NCBI RefSeq assembly: GCF_900093605.1
Contig: NZ_FLYE01000012.1
Span: 248,001-312,000, forward strand
Reading direction: 5' to 3'
Source: Candidatus Terasakiella magnetica
GTDB taxonomy: Bacteria > Pseudomonadota > Alphaproteobacteria > Rhodospirillales > Terasakiellaceae
DNA length: 64,000 nucleotides
This document shows, piece by piece, positions 8,196 to 16,585 of this stretch. The position numbers and the translations under genes are program-made. The notes below the pieces were generated by a model. The model was not told the origin of the DNA and did no database searches. It saw only the letters and a program-made list of their open reading frames with translations. How positions within the stretch are numbered: the stretch's first letter is position 1; the number at the start of each line of letters is the position of its first letter.

Positions 8196-10340
8196 ATGAG
8201 TGATGGCAACAATAAGAATGATATTGAGAAACGTCTCGAATTTCTAAGAATTGATTCACAAGCAAAAAAATCAATGCAGGGTTTTTTCAATCAAATTGAA
8301 GGTGAGCTCCCTTCAATTGTGAATGAATTCTACGATCATCTTGAGGGGTTTGAAGAAACCAAAGTCATCCTTAAGTCTCATAAGCCGCGTGAAGAACTGA
8401 GTAAGACCCAGATTTCTCACTGGGAATCGATGTTTTCTGGCAAATATGATGATGAATATCTAAATCGCGCACGCCAAATCGGTCGGGTCCATGATGTGAT
8501 TGGGCTGGAACCGCGTTGGTATTTAGGGGGATATTTCCTCTTTTTAGAAAAACTCATCGGGTCTTTTTTAAAGAAAAATGGGGTTAAATCGGCTAAAGTA
8601 TCCGATCAAATCGGGGCGATGCTGCGTAGTGTTTGTCTTGATATTGATTTGGCAATGATGACCTATATTGAAAGTGGTGAGCTGCGTAAAATTCGCGATC
8701 AGCTTCTTGAAATGTCTGATAATGTTTTGCGCGAAGCGGGTGAAACCATCAGCAGTGTGAACGATCAGACGCGCCTGATGCAGCAAAATGTAGAAAATCT
8801 GTCTTCTGCACAAGATGATCTGGAAACACAGGTTCATCAGGCCGATTCGTCTTTAAGCCATACCTCCCAAGCCATTCAAACCGTGGCAGCCGCCACAGAA
8901 GAGCTTGATGCATCGTCTCAGACCATTGCTGATCAGGTGCAAACTTCTGAGAATATTGCCCAAGATGCGATTAATCAGTCTTTGCGTTCTCAAGAAACGG
9001 TTGTTTCACTGGAAACCACGGCGCATGAGATTTCCTCAGTGGTCTCACTGGTGCAAAATATTGCCTCTCAAACTCGCCTCTTGGCCTTGAACGCTACTAT
9101 TGAGGCGGCGCGCGCAGGTGAAGCGGGTAAGGGGTTTGCGGTTGTGGCCTCGGAAGTGAAAAATCTCGCTTCAGAAACGGAAAAAGCCATTGATCAGGTC
9201 AATGCGCAATCCATGCAAATTCAACAAGCCACAGAACGTGCAGCCAAAGAAATTGAACTGACCAATCAGCTTATTCAGCAGATGGGGGAAAATGTTTCAA
9301 CCATTGCCCAGTCGGTTGAACAACAGACCCATGCCACGTCTGAGATTAGTACCAGTGCGCTCAGTGCGTCAGATACAACGGCAGATGTGACAACAAATAT
9401 GCAAGATGTTAGTCAGCGCAATGAAGATGCCCAGCAGGTAGCGCGCAAAGTGTCTAATATCTCACAAAATGTCATGCGCGATGTCTCGGGCCTCAGTAAT
9501 GCCATGACCTTGCTGTTACGGACCTCTTATGCAGGTAACCGCCGCGGGACAGAACGTGTTCCCATGGGCATGGAAGGGAATTTGGTTCAAAATGGCAAGA
9601 GTATTCCGATTGTGATGGCGGATTTGGGCTTAGGTGGTGTGTCTTTGCGTTTACCTGACGAAAATACGGCCTTGTCACAAGGTCCGGCGCAATTGACCTT
9701 GTCCCAGCTTGGTCAGTTTGACTGTGACGTGCGTAATGTTACAGGTATTATCGTTAACGTGGCCTTTGGCCGCCATACCGAAGAAAGCCGTCATAAAGTC
9801 TTGTCTTTAGTGAAGGCGACGAAAGAAAATGATAAGCCATACATTGATTTGGTGCGCTCTGGGGCAAAACGTGTTGAAGCCGCCTTTGAAGATGCTTTGC
9901 AGAAAAACAAGATTATTTTTGAAGATTTCTTCGATATCGATTACCAGCCGGTGGAGGGCTCTAACCCGCGTCAATTGTTGACGAAATTTACAGCCATTAC
10001 GGATGAATATCTGCCCCCGATTCAGGAAGAGATCATTACTTTATTGCCCAATATCGTCTTTAGCGCAGCGGTGGACCGCTCAGCTTATCTGCCGACCCAT
10101 AATATGGTCTATTCCAAAGATCAAAGTGATGATCCGGTGTGGAATGATGCCAATTGTCGCAACCGTCGTATTTTTGCCGATCCGGCTGGTTTGCGCGCAG
10201 CACGCAATACGTTAGAGGTTTTGGTGCAGGCTTATGATCGTGTGGTGGGGGATCAACGGGTCTTGCTTAAAGAAGTTGATGCACCGATTTACGTGCGTGA
10301 TCGTCACTGGGGCAACCTGCGACTCGCCTATAAACTCTAA
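8196..10340 (+). CDS. soluble protoglobin-type methyl-accepting chemotaxis protein with PilZ and C-terminal sensor domain
   Basis: A 714-aa protein with a strong GGAGAAGG ribosome-binding site. Residues 1-165 form a protoglobin (HemAT-like) sensor with proximal histidine H99 (IGRVHDVIG). Residues about 170-440 form the chemotaxis signalling coiled coil, with the CheA/CheW-contacting tip [20 protein letters not shown] at 291-310. A PilZ domain follows (about 445-540) with RxxxR at 450-454 and DLGLGG in place of the usual D-x-S-x-x-G. The last ~160 residues form a Cache-like module (YLPTHN...RRIFAD...RHWGNLR) common in Rhodospirillales receptors. There is no transmembrane segment, so the receptor is cytosolic. 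Expected role: aerotaxis tuned by c-di-GMP; the c-di-GMP part is inferred. Confidence 0.92.
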   Translation: MSDGNNKNDIEKRLEFLRIDSQAKKSMQGFFNQIEGELPSIVNEFYDHLEGFEETKVILKSHKPREELSKTQISHWESMFSGKYDDEYLNRARQIGRVHDVIGLEPRWYLGGYFLFLEKLIGSFLKKNGVKSAKVSDQIGAMLRSVCLDIDLAMMTYIESGELRKIRDQLLEMSDNVLREAGETISSVNDQTRLMQQNVENLSSAQDDLETQVHQADSSLSHTSQAIQTVAAATEELDASSQTIADQVQTSENIAQDAINQSLRSQETVVSLETTAHEISSVVSLVQNIASQTRLLALNATIEAARAGEAGKGFAVVASEVKNLASETEKAIDQVNAQSMQIQQATERAAKEIELTNQLIQQMGENVSTIAQSVEQQTHATSEISTSALSASDTTADVTTNMQDVSQRNEDAQQVARKVSNISQNVMRDVSGLSNAMTLLLRTSYAGNRRGTERVPMGMEGNLVQNGKSIPIVMADLGLGGVSLRLPDENTALSQGPAQLTLSQLGQFDCDVRNVTGIIVNVAFGRHTEESRHKVLSLVKATKENDKPYIDLVRSGAKRVEAAFEDALQKNKIIFEDFFDIDYQPVEGSNPRQLLTKFTAITDEYLPPIQEEIITLLPNIVFSAAVDRSAYLPTHNMVYSKDQSDDPVWNDANCRNRRIFADPAGLRAARNTLEVLVQAYDRVVGDQRVLLKEVDAPIYVRDRHWGNLRLAYKL

Positions 10341-10452
10341 AAGAGTGATTTGAGTTTTGAAGAAAGTCAAAGAAGTTACTGTGCTGCGGGTTGCGAAAAG
10401 GAAAATATACCTTACATAGAGGAAATTGATCATATTATGTGAGGAGCTTTTC

Positions 10453-11298
10453 ATGTCATCAACATTTCGCCCAGAAGATTGGGTCTATGTCGCCGATTCT
10501 ATGGGGCGCATAGGCCAAGGATATTACAAGAACCGACAAAATTCTAATCAGACAATTTCGATTGCAGAATTTGAGAGAAATCGCGCTCAAACCAGCCCTA
10601 AACCAAAGGAAAATAAAGAACAAATCATAAACAATAAGCCCGTTCAATCCATAAATCCACAGGGACAAAGTCGCTTAACCGCTTCTGGACAAAATAATGT
10701 CCAGCTTACGCCTTGGGATAATCCATTGGTGGGAGAAGAAACCACCAAGCCAGAACCCAAGACTCCAACCCCTGTTACAGCCGCAAAAGTCGCCACTGCG
10801 ACGCAGAGTAAGAAAAAGGCACAAGAGGAAGAAGAGAAAAAAAGAAAGCAACAACAAGAAGCCGATGCAGGAGGTGCGGCTGATGGCGATAATGGAGGAC
10901 AAGGCATTGGCGCTGGTAGTGGCGGCGGCGGCGGTGCAGGCGGTGCCAAGGTTGTCTGCACAGAATTGTTTAGACAAGGCCTTATGAGTAAAAAGCACTA
11001 TCAGGCCTGTCATCTTTATGCATCACGCCATTTATCTGCACAGTTCATGAAGGGCTATCATTTTTGGGCCGTGGCATATGTTAAAGTGATGCGCCGCTCC
11101 CCTTTAGCCAGCCGATTGATTTTGCCTTTTGCAGTGGCGCGGGCCAAAGAAGTGACCTACCGTTTGGATTGGGCACACAAGGGCTCTCTCATGGGGAAAC
11201 TGATCTGTGGCCTCCATGATCGTGCCTGTAGCCTGTTGGGTTATCTTGTGGATAATGTCGAGTATCAACAGCTTTATGAGAATGCCAAGACCGCTTAA
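10453..11298 (+). CDS. unknown protein with Gly-rich linker and conserved C-terminal helical domain
   Basis: A 281-aa protein. The ATG at 10453 follows GAGGAGC, so the earlier in-frame start is unlikely. The N-terminal half (about 1-165) is low complexity: Asn/Pro/Lys-rich, then a Lys/Glu/Gln stretch, then a Gly/Ala-rich segment. The C-terminal ~110 residues, beginning CTELFRQGLMSKKHYQAC, look folded (Y-H-x-W-A-V, V-K-V-M-R-R-S-P-L). Similar C-terminal modules occur in alphaproteobacterial phage-tail-like and vgr-related proteins, as far as I recall; I cannot verify that here. No signal peptide is evident. The stop interlocks with that of trmL on the other strand (shared TTAA). Confidence 0.7.
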   Translation: MSSTFRPEDWVYVADSMGRIGQGYYKNRQNSNQTISIAEFERNRAQTSPKPKENKEQIINNKPVQSINPQGQSRLTASGQNNVQLTPWDNPLVGEETTKPEPKTPTPVTAAKVATATQSKKKAQEEEEKKRKQQQEADAGGAADGDNGGQGIGAGSGGGGGAGGAKVVCTELFRQGLMSKKHYQACHLYASRHLSAQFMKGYHFWAVAYVKVMRRSPLASRLILPFAVARAKEVTYRLDWAHKGSLMGKLICGLHDRACSLLGYLVDNVEYQQLYENAKTA

Positions 11299-11753
11299 GC
11301 GGGGAAACCACCTGTTTGGCGCAAACCCTCACCCAAGACCATGGCCCCGGAAATTGCCACATTGATGGAACGCATGCCTTCAGCCATGGGGATGATCAGG
11401 CGTTCATCGGCGCGGTCATGGACCTCAGCGGGGACGCCTTGGCTTTCGCGCCCTAATAATAAGGTGTCATCAGCGCGATAGGTAAATTCGGTATAGAGAT
11501 GGGCGGCTTTTGTGGAAAGAAGAATAATCCGGCCGCCTTTTTCTTTTTTATCTTCAAGAAAAGCCTCCCACGAATTATGCCGGATTAAATCAACGCGATG
11601 GAGGTAATCCATGCCGGCGCGACGCATGCGTTTGTCATCCAGAACAAAACCACAGGGCTCGATAATATCCACCCCAATGCCCATACAAGCAGCGAGTCGC
11701 AGCAAAGTTCCGGTATTTTGTGGAATATCAGGTTGATATAAGGCCAAACGCAC
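11295..11753 (-). CDS. trmL: tRNA (cytidine(34)-2'-O)-methyltransferase TrmL
   Basis: A 152-aa SPOUT-class methyltransferase that 2'-O-methylates the wobble nucleotide of certain leucine tRNAs with SAM. The start is a GTG preceded by TAGGAGGG. Family motifs are YQPDIPQNTGTLLRLAAC at the N-terminus, LLLGRESQGVP, and the C-terminal knot motif IPMAEGMRSINVAISGAM. The length equals E. coli TrmL. It lies divergently upstream of petABC, an arrangement I recall from other alphaproteobacteria. Confidence 0.95.
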   Translation of the reverse strand: MRLALYQPDIPQNTGTLLRLAACMGIGVDIIEPCGFVLDDKRMRRAGMDYLHRVDLIRHNSWEAFLEDKKEKGGRIILLSTKAAHLYTEFTYRADDTLLLGRESQGVPAEVHDRADERLIIPMAEGMRSINVAISGAMVLGEGLRQTGGFPA

Positions 11754-12003
11754 GGTTTTGTCCCTCCTAATTAAGAATCGTTATTAATAAACTGTCTAAT
11801 GAAGCAATTTGTAATATTATTTCACATTTTTATAACGGTTATACCTTTTCATAAAAGGCGAAATGCATTATACGGGTGCGCGACTCATCCTTTAAATGAT
11901 GGGTCTCGTTGTTAATTGAGTTTTGTCATTGTGTCTTCATCTTTTTTCGAAGAAACAATGATTGTGCGCAGAAATTAATCTGTAATAAGCAACGACTTGG
12001 GGA

Positions 12004-12021
12004 CCCCGGCGATAAACGGGG
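12004..12021 (+). promoter_or_regulatory. leader hairpin before petA
   Basis: CCCCG and CGGGG pair around an 8-nt loop, 19 bp before the petA start and just upstream of its GAGGT ribosome-binding site. An upstream GGGG (about 12000) could form an alternative pairing with the same CCCC. The trmL-petA intergenic region otherwise shows no gene. The petABC promoter must lie here, but I cannot place it. Confidence 0.3.
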
Positions 12022-12040
12022 ACAAGAATTGAGGTAAAAC

Positions 12041-12595
12041 ATGGCTGATACGGCTACCAACGTAGAGAATAAGACGGAAAGCGGTGAATCCCGTCGCGAC
12101 TTCCTGCTGCTGGCAACTTCTGCTGTCGGTGCTGCGGGTGTTGCAGGCGCGATCTGGCCTTTCGTTGACAGCATGAACCCATCTGCTGACGTTCTGGCGC
12201 TGTCTACCACTGAAGTAGACATCTCTCAGATCGAAGAAGGGCAAAGCGTCACTGTAGTATGGCGCGGGAAACCGGTATTTGTTCGTCACCGCACAGCGGC
12301 TGAGATTGAACAAGCTGCCAAAGACGATAGTGCATCACTTGTTGATGTACAAAAAGACGCTGATCGCGTTCAGAAACCAGAATGGCTAATCCTGTTGGGT
12401 GTTTGTACTCACCTGGGTTGTGTGCCTCTGGGTCAGAAGCCTGGCGATCCAAAAGGTGAATTCGGTGGCTGGTTCTGCCCATGTCACGGTTCACACTACG
12501 ATACGTCTGGTCGTATTCGCAAAGGTCCGGCACCATTGAACCTCGCAGTTCCGCCGTACGCCTTCCTCGACGACGAAAACGTCAAAATTGGTTAA
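12041..12595 (+). CDS. petA: ubiquinol-cytochrome c reductase Rieske iron-sulfur subunit
   Basis: A 184-aa subunit of cytochrome bc1 that carries the 2Fe-2S cluster and moves electrons from ubiquinol to cytochrome c1. The N-terminal [20 protein letters not shown] is a Tat-type signal anchor that remains as the membrane helix. Cluster ligands lie in VCTHLGC and CPCHGSHYD, whose outer cysteines also form the stabilising disulfide. A GAGG ribosome-binding site precedes the ATG. First gene of the petABC operon; petB follows after 14 bp. Confidence 0.98.
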   Translation: MADTATNVENKTESGESRRDFLLLATSAVGAAGVAGAIWPFVDSMNPSADVLALSTTEVDISQIEEGQSVTVVWRGKPVFVRHRTAAEIEQAAKDDSASLVDVQKDADRVQKPEWLILLGVCTHLGCVPLGQKPGDPKGEFGGWFCPCHGSHYDTSGRIRKGPAPLNLAVPPYAFLDDENVKIG

Positions 12596-12609
12596 GGGGT
12601 CCATACACA

Positions 12610-13848
12610 ATGAGTTCTCCTGAATGGAATAATCCAGTGGTGAAATGGGTCGACTCGCGTTTGCCAGTCTTCTCTATGATGCATCACTCCACTGCCGGCT
12701 ATCCAACGCCGCGCAACTTGAGCTACTGGTGGAACTTCGGTTCTCTGGCTCTTACAGTTTTAATCGTGATGGTTCTTACCGGTATCTTCCTGGTGATGAA
12801 CTATACACCGCACGTAGACATGGCGTTTGACTCTGTTGAGCGTATCATGCGTGACGTAAACTACGGTTGGTTGATCCGCTATGTTCATATGAACGGCGCA
12901 TCAATGTTCTTCATCGTTGTTTATATCCACATCTTCCGCGGTATCTATTACGGTTCTTATAAAGGCCCACGCGAAATCCTTTGGATTATCGGTGTTGTCA
13001 TCATGCTTCTTATGATGGGTACAGCCTTTATGGGTTACGTACTGCCATGGGGTCAGATGTCTCTATGGGGCGCAACTGTTATTACCAACCTATTCTCGGC
13101 ATTCCCGATTGTTGGTGATTTCATCGTAACGCTACTTTGGGGTGGCTTCTCTGTTGATAACCCAACATTGAACCGTTTCTTCTCTTTGCACTATCTGTTG
13201 CCGTTCGTTCTGTTTGGTGTAGTTGGTCTACACTTATGGGCATTGCACCAGGTTAAATCCAACAACCCACTGGGTGTTGAGATGAAAGCACCGGAAGACA
13301 GCATCCCGTTCCACCCATATTACACAATTAAAGATCTGTTCGGCATGAGTGCATTCTTTATGTTCTTCATGTTCTTTGTGTTCTGGGCACCGAACTACAT
13401 GGGTCACCCGGATAACTATATTCCGGCTAACCCAATGGTAACGCCTGCTCATATCGTTCCTGAATGGTACTTCTTGCCATACTATGCGATCTTGCGTGCG
13501 ATCACTTTTGATATCTTCTTCATCCCAGCTAAGCTTGGTGGTGTATTGGCGATGTTTGCTTCTATCCTTGTTTGGATGGCGCTACCATGGCTTGATCGTT
13601 CTAAAGTGAAATCTGCCAAGTTCCGTCCTGTTTACAAATGGTTCTTCTGGGTTCTGTTCGCTGACTTTATCTTCTTAGGTTGGTTGGGTCAGATGCCTGC
13701 TGAACAGCCTTATGTGATCATGGCTCAGCTTGCGACAGTTTATTACTTTGCACACTTCCTCGTGGTTCTGCCTTTGATGGCGAAGCTTGAGAAGTCGGTT
13801 GTGTTACCGCAAAGTATTGCTAGTGCCGTTTTGAAGAAGGATGCATAA
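12610..13848 (+). CDS. petB: cytochrome b of the bc1 complex
   Basis: A 412-aa integral membrane subunit with two b hemes and the quinol sites. The start is the ATG giving [15 protein letters not shown]; a longer frame upstream overlaps petA and is not used. Membrane helices start near residue 40. Heme-ligand regions RYVHMNGAS and [13 protein letters not shown] are visible, as is the Qo-site motif [14 protein letters not shown] (PEWY). Length and motifs are normal. petC begins 2 bp after the stop. Confidence 0.98.
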   Translation: MSSPEWNNPVVKWVDSRLPVFSMMHHSTAGYPTPRNLSYWWNFGSLALTVLIVMVLTGIFLVMNYTPHVDMAFDSVERIMRDVNYGWLIRYVHMNGASMFFIVVYIHIFRGIYYGSYKGPREILWIIGVVIMLLMMGTAFMGYVLPWGQMSLWGATVITNLFSAFPIVGDFIVTLLWGGFSVDNPTLNRFFSLHYLLPFVLFGVVGLHLWALHQVKSNNPLGVEMKAPEDSIPFHPYYTIKDLFGMSAFFMFFMFFVFWAPNYMGHPDNYIPANPMVTPAHIVPEWYFLPYYAILRAITFDIFFIPAKLGGVLAMFASILVWMALPWLDRSKVKSAKFRPVYKWFFWVLFADFIFLGWLGQMPAEQPYVIMAQLATVYYFAHFLVVLPLMAKLEKSVVLPQSIASAVLKKDA

Positions 13849-13849
13849 C

Positions 13850-14656
13850 ATGCGTAAACTGATTATTGCTGCTGTTGCTGCCCTCACTTTGAGCTCCGGT
13901 ACAGCGAAAGCTGCTGGTGGCGAATACCACCCGTCTTTGATGGATGCGTCTTGGTCTTTTGAAGGTATCTTTGGACGTTACGACCAGAAACAACTGCGTC
14001 GTGGCTACCAGATTTACAGTGAAGTCTGTGCCTCTTGTCACTCTTTGCGTTTGGTTGCTTATCGTAACCTGTCTGCTTTGGGTTTCAATGAAGACGAGAT
14101 CAAGGAAATCGCTGCTGAACAAGAAGTTATTCTTCCCCATGGGGAAGATGGTTCCTTGTTGAACGACGATGGTGATTTCTACACACGTCCAGGCAAACCG
14201 TCTGACAAGTTTGTACCACCATATCCAAACAATGCGGCTGCGATCGATGCAAACGGTGCTTTGCCACCGGATCTGTCTTTGATGGCAAAAGCACGTATGG
14301 GCGGTGCTCAATATATCTATAGCTTCTTGATGGGTTTCACTGAAGAAATTCCTCAAGTTGTAAAAGACCAAAAAGGGTTTTCAGTGAACGAAGATAAAGC
14401 GTTCAACCTGTACTTCCCGGGCTACTATAACTCTATGCCACCACAAATGACTGAAGAGTTGGTGGAATATGAAGATGGTACGCCAATGACAGCTGAGCAA
14501 CATGCTAAAGACATTTCAGCGTTCCTCAACTGGGCTGCAGAGCCTGAGTTGGATGAGCGTAAGTCAATGGGCTTGAAAGTTATGCTGTTCTTATTGGTAC
14601 TGACAGCAATGCTTTATGCATTGAAGCGTAAGATTTGGGCTAATGTGAAGCACTAA
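13850..14656 (+). CDS. petC: cytochrome c1
   Basis: A 268-aa periplasmic heme c subunit of bc1. The start at 13850 gives a Sec signal MRKLIIAAVAALTLSSGTAK, probably cleaved near AKA-AGGEYHP. The c-type heme motif is VCASCHSLR, and the distal methionine is probably in the YFPGYYNSMPPQM region. A C-terminal helix (VMLFLLVLTAMLYALK) anchors the protein. It is the last gene of petABC, followed by a strong terminator. An ATG at 13841 overlaps petB and is less likely. Confidence 0.97.
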   Translation: MRKLIIAAVAALTLSSGTAKAAGGEYHPSLMDASWSFEGIFGRYDQKQLRRGYQIYSEVCASCHSLRLVAYRNLSALGFNEDEIKEIAAEQEVILPHGEDGSLLNDDGDFYTRPGKPSDKFVPPYPNNAAAIDANGALPPDLSLMAKARMGGAQYIYSFLMGFTEEIPQVVKDQKGFSVNEDKAFNLYFPGYYNSMPPQMTEELVEYEDGTPMTAEQHAKDISAFLNWAAEPELDERKSMGLKVMLFLLVLTAMLYALKRKIWANVKH

Positions 14657-14680
14657 GCTAAAGATCATTAATCAAATCAA

Positions 14681-14716
14681 ACCGCCGCTTTCCAGATGGG
14701 GAGCGGCGGTTTTTTT
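14681..14716 (+). terminator. Rho-independent terminator of petABC
   Basis: ACCGCCGCT and AGCGGCGGT form a perfect 9-bp GC-rich stem with a 12-nt loop, followed by seven T. It lies 25 bp after the petC stop. Confidence 0.93.
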
Positions 14717-14849
14717 ATGCCTGTCCCTAAAAACTCTATGGATTCATAAGGGTATAGTAGAATCCCTATAGTAGTTGACCGTATTACTTGGTTATTTGAT
14801 CTTTGATATGATTTAAAACAGAAGAAAAAAAAATGAGGAGATCAGGCCA

Positions 14850-15287
14850 ATGACAAAACTCTATCAGGTTATATATGCAAGCGCAGCCAGTTATGATTTT
14901 GAGACCGAAGAACTTGAGGCACTTTTGCAAAAGGCAAGGCAGACCAATTTATCAAAAGGCATAAGCGGCATCTTGGTTTATCGCTCAGGTTCATTTTTGC
15001 AGGTCTTAGAAGGCCCAAAGGCAGAGTTAAAAAAGCTTTATAAGAAGATCATGAAGGATAAGCGCCATACGGAGCTACGTTTGATCTTTCGCGGTGATAT
15101 AAAGCAGAAAGATTTTCAAGATTGGTCCATGGGTTATGTTGATACCAATAAACAATCAACCCAGCTAGAGGGGTTTGTTGATTATTTGCATGAATTTAAA
15201 CCGCTCACTGTGAATGCGACACGCGCACGTAAAATTTTAAAAGGCTTTAGCGATGGCGCATGGCGACAAACGGTATCTACAGGGTAA
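14850..15287 (+). CDS. BLUF-domain blue-light photoreceptor
   Basis: A 145-aa protein with a GAGGAG ribosome-binding site. The BLUF domain (about 1-100) binds FAD and senses blue light. The flavin-contact residues are present: Y9 (VIYAS), N33 (ARQTNLSKGISG) and Q51 (FLQVLEG). The conserved RHTE and DWSMGY segments follow. The ~40-residue C-terminal tail has no recognised effector, so this is a short BLUF protein that probably signals by protein contact. It is monocistronic by context, lying between the petABC terminator and a structured intergenic region. Partner unknown. Confidence 0.93.
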   Translation: MTKLYQVIYASAASYDFETEELEALLQKARQTNLSKGISGILVYRSGSFLQVLEGPKAELKKLYKKIMKDKRHTELRLIFRGDIKQKDFQDWSMGYVDTNKQSTQLEGFVDYLHEFKPLTVNATRARKILKGFSDGAWRQTVSTG

Positions 15288-15389
15288 AACTCCGTAAATA
15301 TACAATGCGCAATTGTACTCAGGTAGTCATGCGGATAGACTTAATTGTGAATAAGAATTATTATACAGTTAATGAATGAGACAACGAAT

Positions 15390-15570
15390 AAAGGAAACCG
15401 ATTGTAGCCGATAGCAAATTCGGGTTTGGAGGATAAGGAGGTTAATCGTACCTACTTACCATACCCCAAGTATCCCGCCCGAGAGGGGTACGTATTAAGT
15501 TTCTTGTCCTCCAGCACCGTATCAATAGCTGTCCCTCCCCCCCTTCACCCAGGCTCGGTCGGTTTCCTTT
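15390..15570. other. ~180-nt nested inverted-repeat element (structured RNA or MITE-like)
   Basis: Seven nested pairings can be read directly: 15390-15401 with 15559-15570 (AAAGGAAACCGA, perfect 12 bp); 15406-15409 with 15552-15555; 15422-15425 with 15547-15550; GGAGGA 15428-15433 with 15507-15512; 15435-15437 with 15503-15505; TTAAT 15442-15446 with 15494-15498; CGTACC 15447-15452 with 15487-15492. Together they form one long imperfect hairpin. It occupies most of the 400-bp gap between the BLUF gene and the coiled-coil gene. No recognised riboswitch. The flanking bases 15288-15389 and 15571-15694 show nothing else. Confidence 0.6.
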
Positions 15571-15694
15571 TATATTACCTCTTACAAATCCCAAAAAAAT
15601 TAACTTTGTTAACTATCTACTCATTTTTATGGGTCAAGATAGGATGAAAGTTATTGTTTTATCGACACAAAATAAGTGTTTGGGAGAGCTAGAA

Positions 15695-16489
15695 ATGGCA
15701 TTAGCACAGAAAATTGATACACATAACGTCACACCTTTGCGTCGTTCGCCTTTGACGCCGGGTCTGGCTTCTGCTGCTAAACGTTTTGGGCTGCACCCTG
15801 ATGCAGTTAAACGCCACGAACAGTTTGAAAAAGTAAAACAGCAGGAATTGGATAAAGTCCGTTTGCAGCGCGAAGCCTCAAAAGTGAAATATCATGCCCT
15901 TAAAGGCAAAGTAGATCAGCTTGTGGAGCAAATCCAAGGTGTCGCAACTAATCCGCAAAAAGCTCAAGCTGGTGATATTCAGAATATTCGCGTGTTGTTA
16001 AAACAAGCGACCTACGCAATGGAGCGCCAGCAAGTTGAGCTCAAAGGCATTCGCGCGCGTACCCAACGTATGGAACGCGCGGCTATGAAAGCCGATGACG
16101 TGCATAAAGAAGTTTCTGAAATGCATGAAGAAATTGCAGGCTATCAGCGCGCCCTTCATTCTGTTCGCGGCGATATGGCAGACTTGATCGAAATCGTAGA
16201 AGGCGAAGGTGGCCTTAAGGATCTTGCCAGCCAAATCCGTGTGGTTAAAACCGACCTTGATGAGACCCGTTCGCGCACAGCTGTTCTTGAAAATAAATCA
16301 GATGAATACTCAGCCCGTACCCTAAAGCTGGAGCAAGACATGGAAATGATGCGCAATTTGGTGGAATCAAACATGTCTGAAACTGCCGGTGTTGCAGGGG
16401 CTTTATTGAGCCTGCGCGAAGAAGTCAGTGGCCTGCGTACAAAAGTCGGTCGCTATATCATTGACCAGATCAGACTGGTACGTACTTAA
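15695..16489 (+). CDS. coiled-coil protein of unknown function
   Basis: A 264-aa protein. The ATG at 15695 is preferred because TGGGAGAGC lies at good spacing; the frame is open further upstream. A short N-terminal region (TPLRRSPLTPGLASAAKRFG) is followed from about residue 45 to the end by charged heptad-like sequence, rich in Lys, Glu, Gln and Arg with regular Leu/Val/Met. This predicts long coiled coils. It has no signal peptide, membrane helix or catalytic motif. I do not recognise the family; a structural, polar or cytoskeletal adaptor role is possible but unsupported. It follows the inverted-repeat element, which could be its leader. Confidence 0.75.
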   Translation: MALAQKIDTHNVTPLRRSPLTPGLASAAKRFGLHPDAVKRHEQFEKVKQQELDKVRLQREASKVKYHALKGKVDQLVEQIQGVATNPQKAQAGDIQNIRVLLKQATYAMERQQVELKGIRARTQRMERAAMKADDVHKEVSEMHEEIAGYQRALHSVRGDMADLIEIVEGEGGLKDLASQIRVVKTDLDETRSRTAVLENKSDEYSARTLKLEQDMEMMRNLVESNMSETAGVAGALLSLREEVSGLRTKVGRYIIDQIRLVRT

Positions 16490-16585
16490 CTCAGCGATAT
16501 TTGCATTTTTCTTCTGAATCCTGTATAGATTTGCCACGGCTTGGAAAAACCAAGCGTGAAACTCAGCTATTCGGAAAATTTAGAA

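Noticed and set aside
13820-14371. 183-codon frame antisense to petC
   Set aside because: Shadow of a well-supported gene; no motif, and no plausible promoter.
15426-15647. 73-codon frame starting at TTG inside the structured element
   Set aside because: It lies within the nested stems, its composition is driven by C/T-rich DNA, and it resembles no protein.
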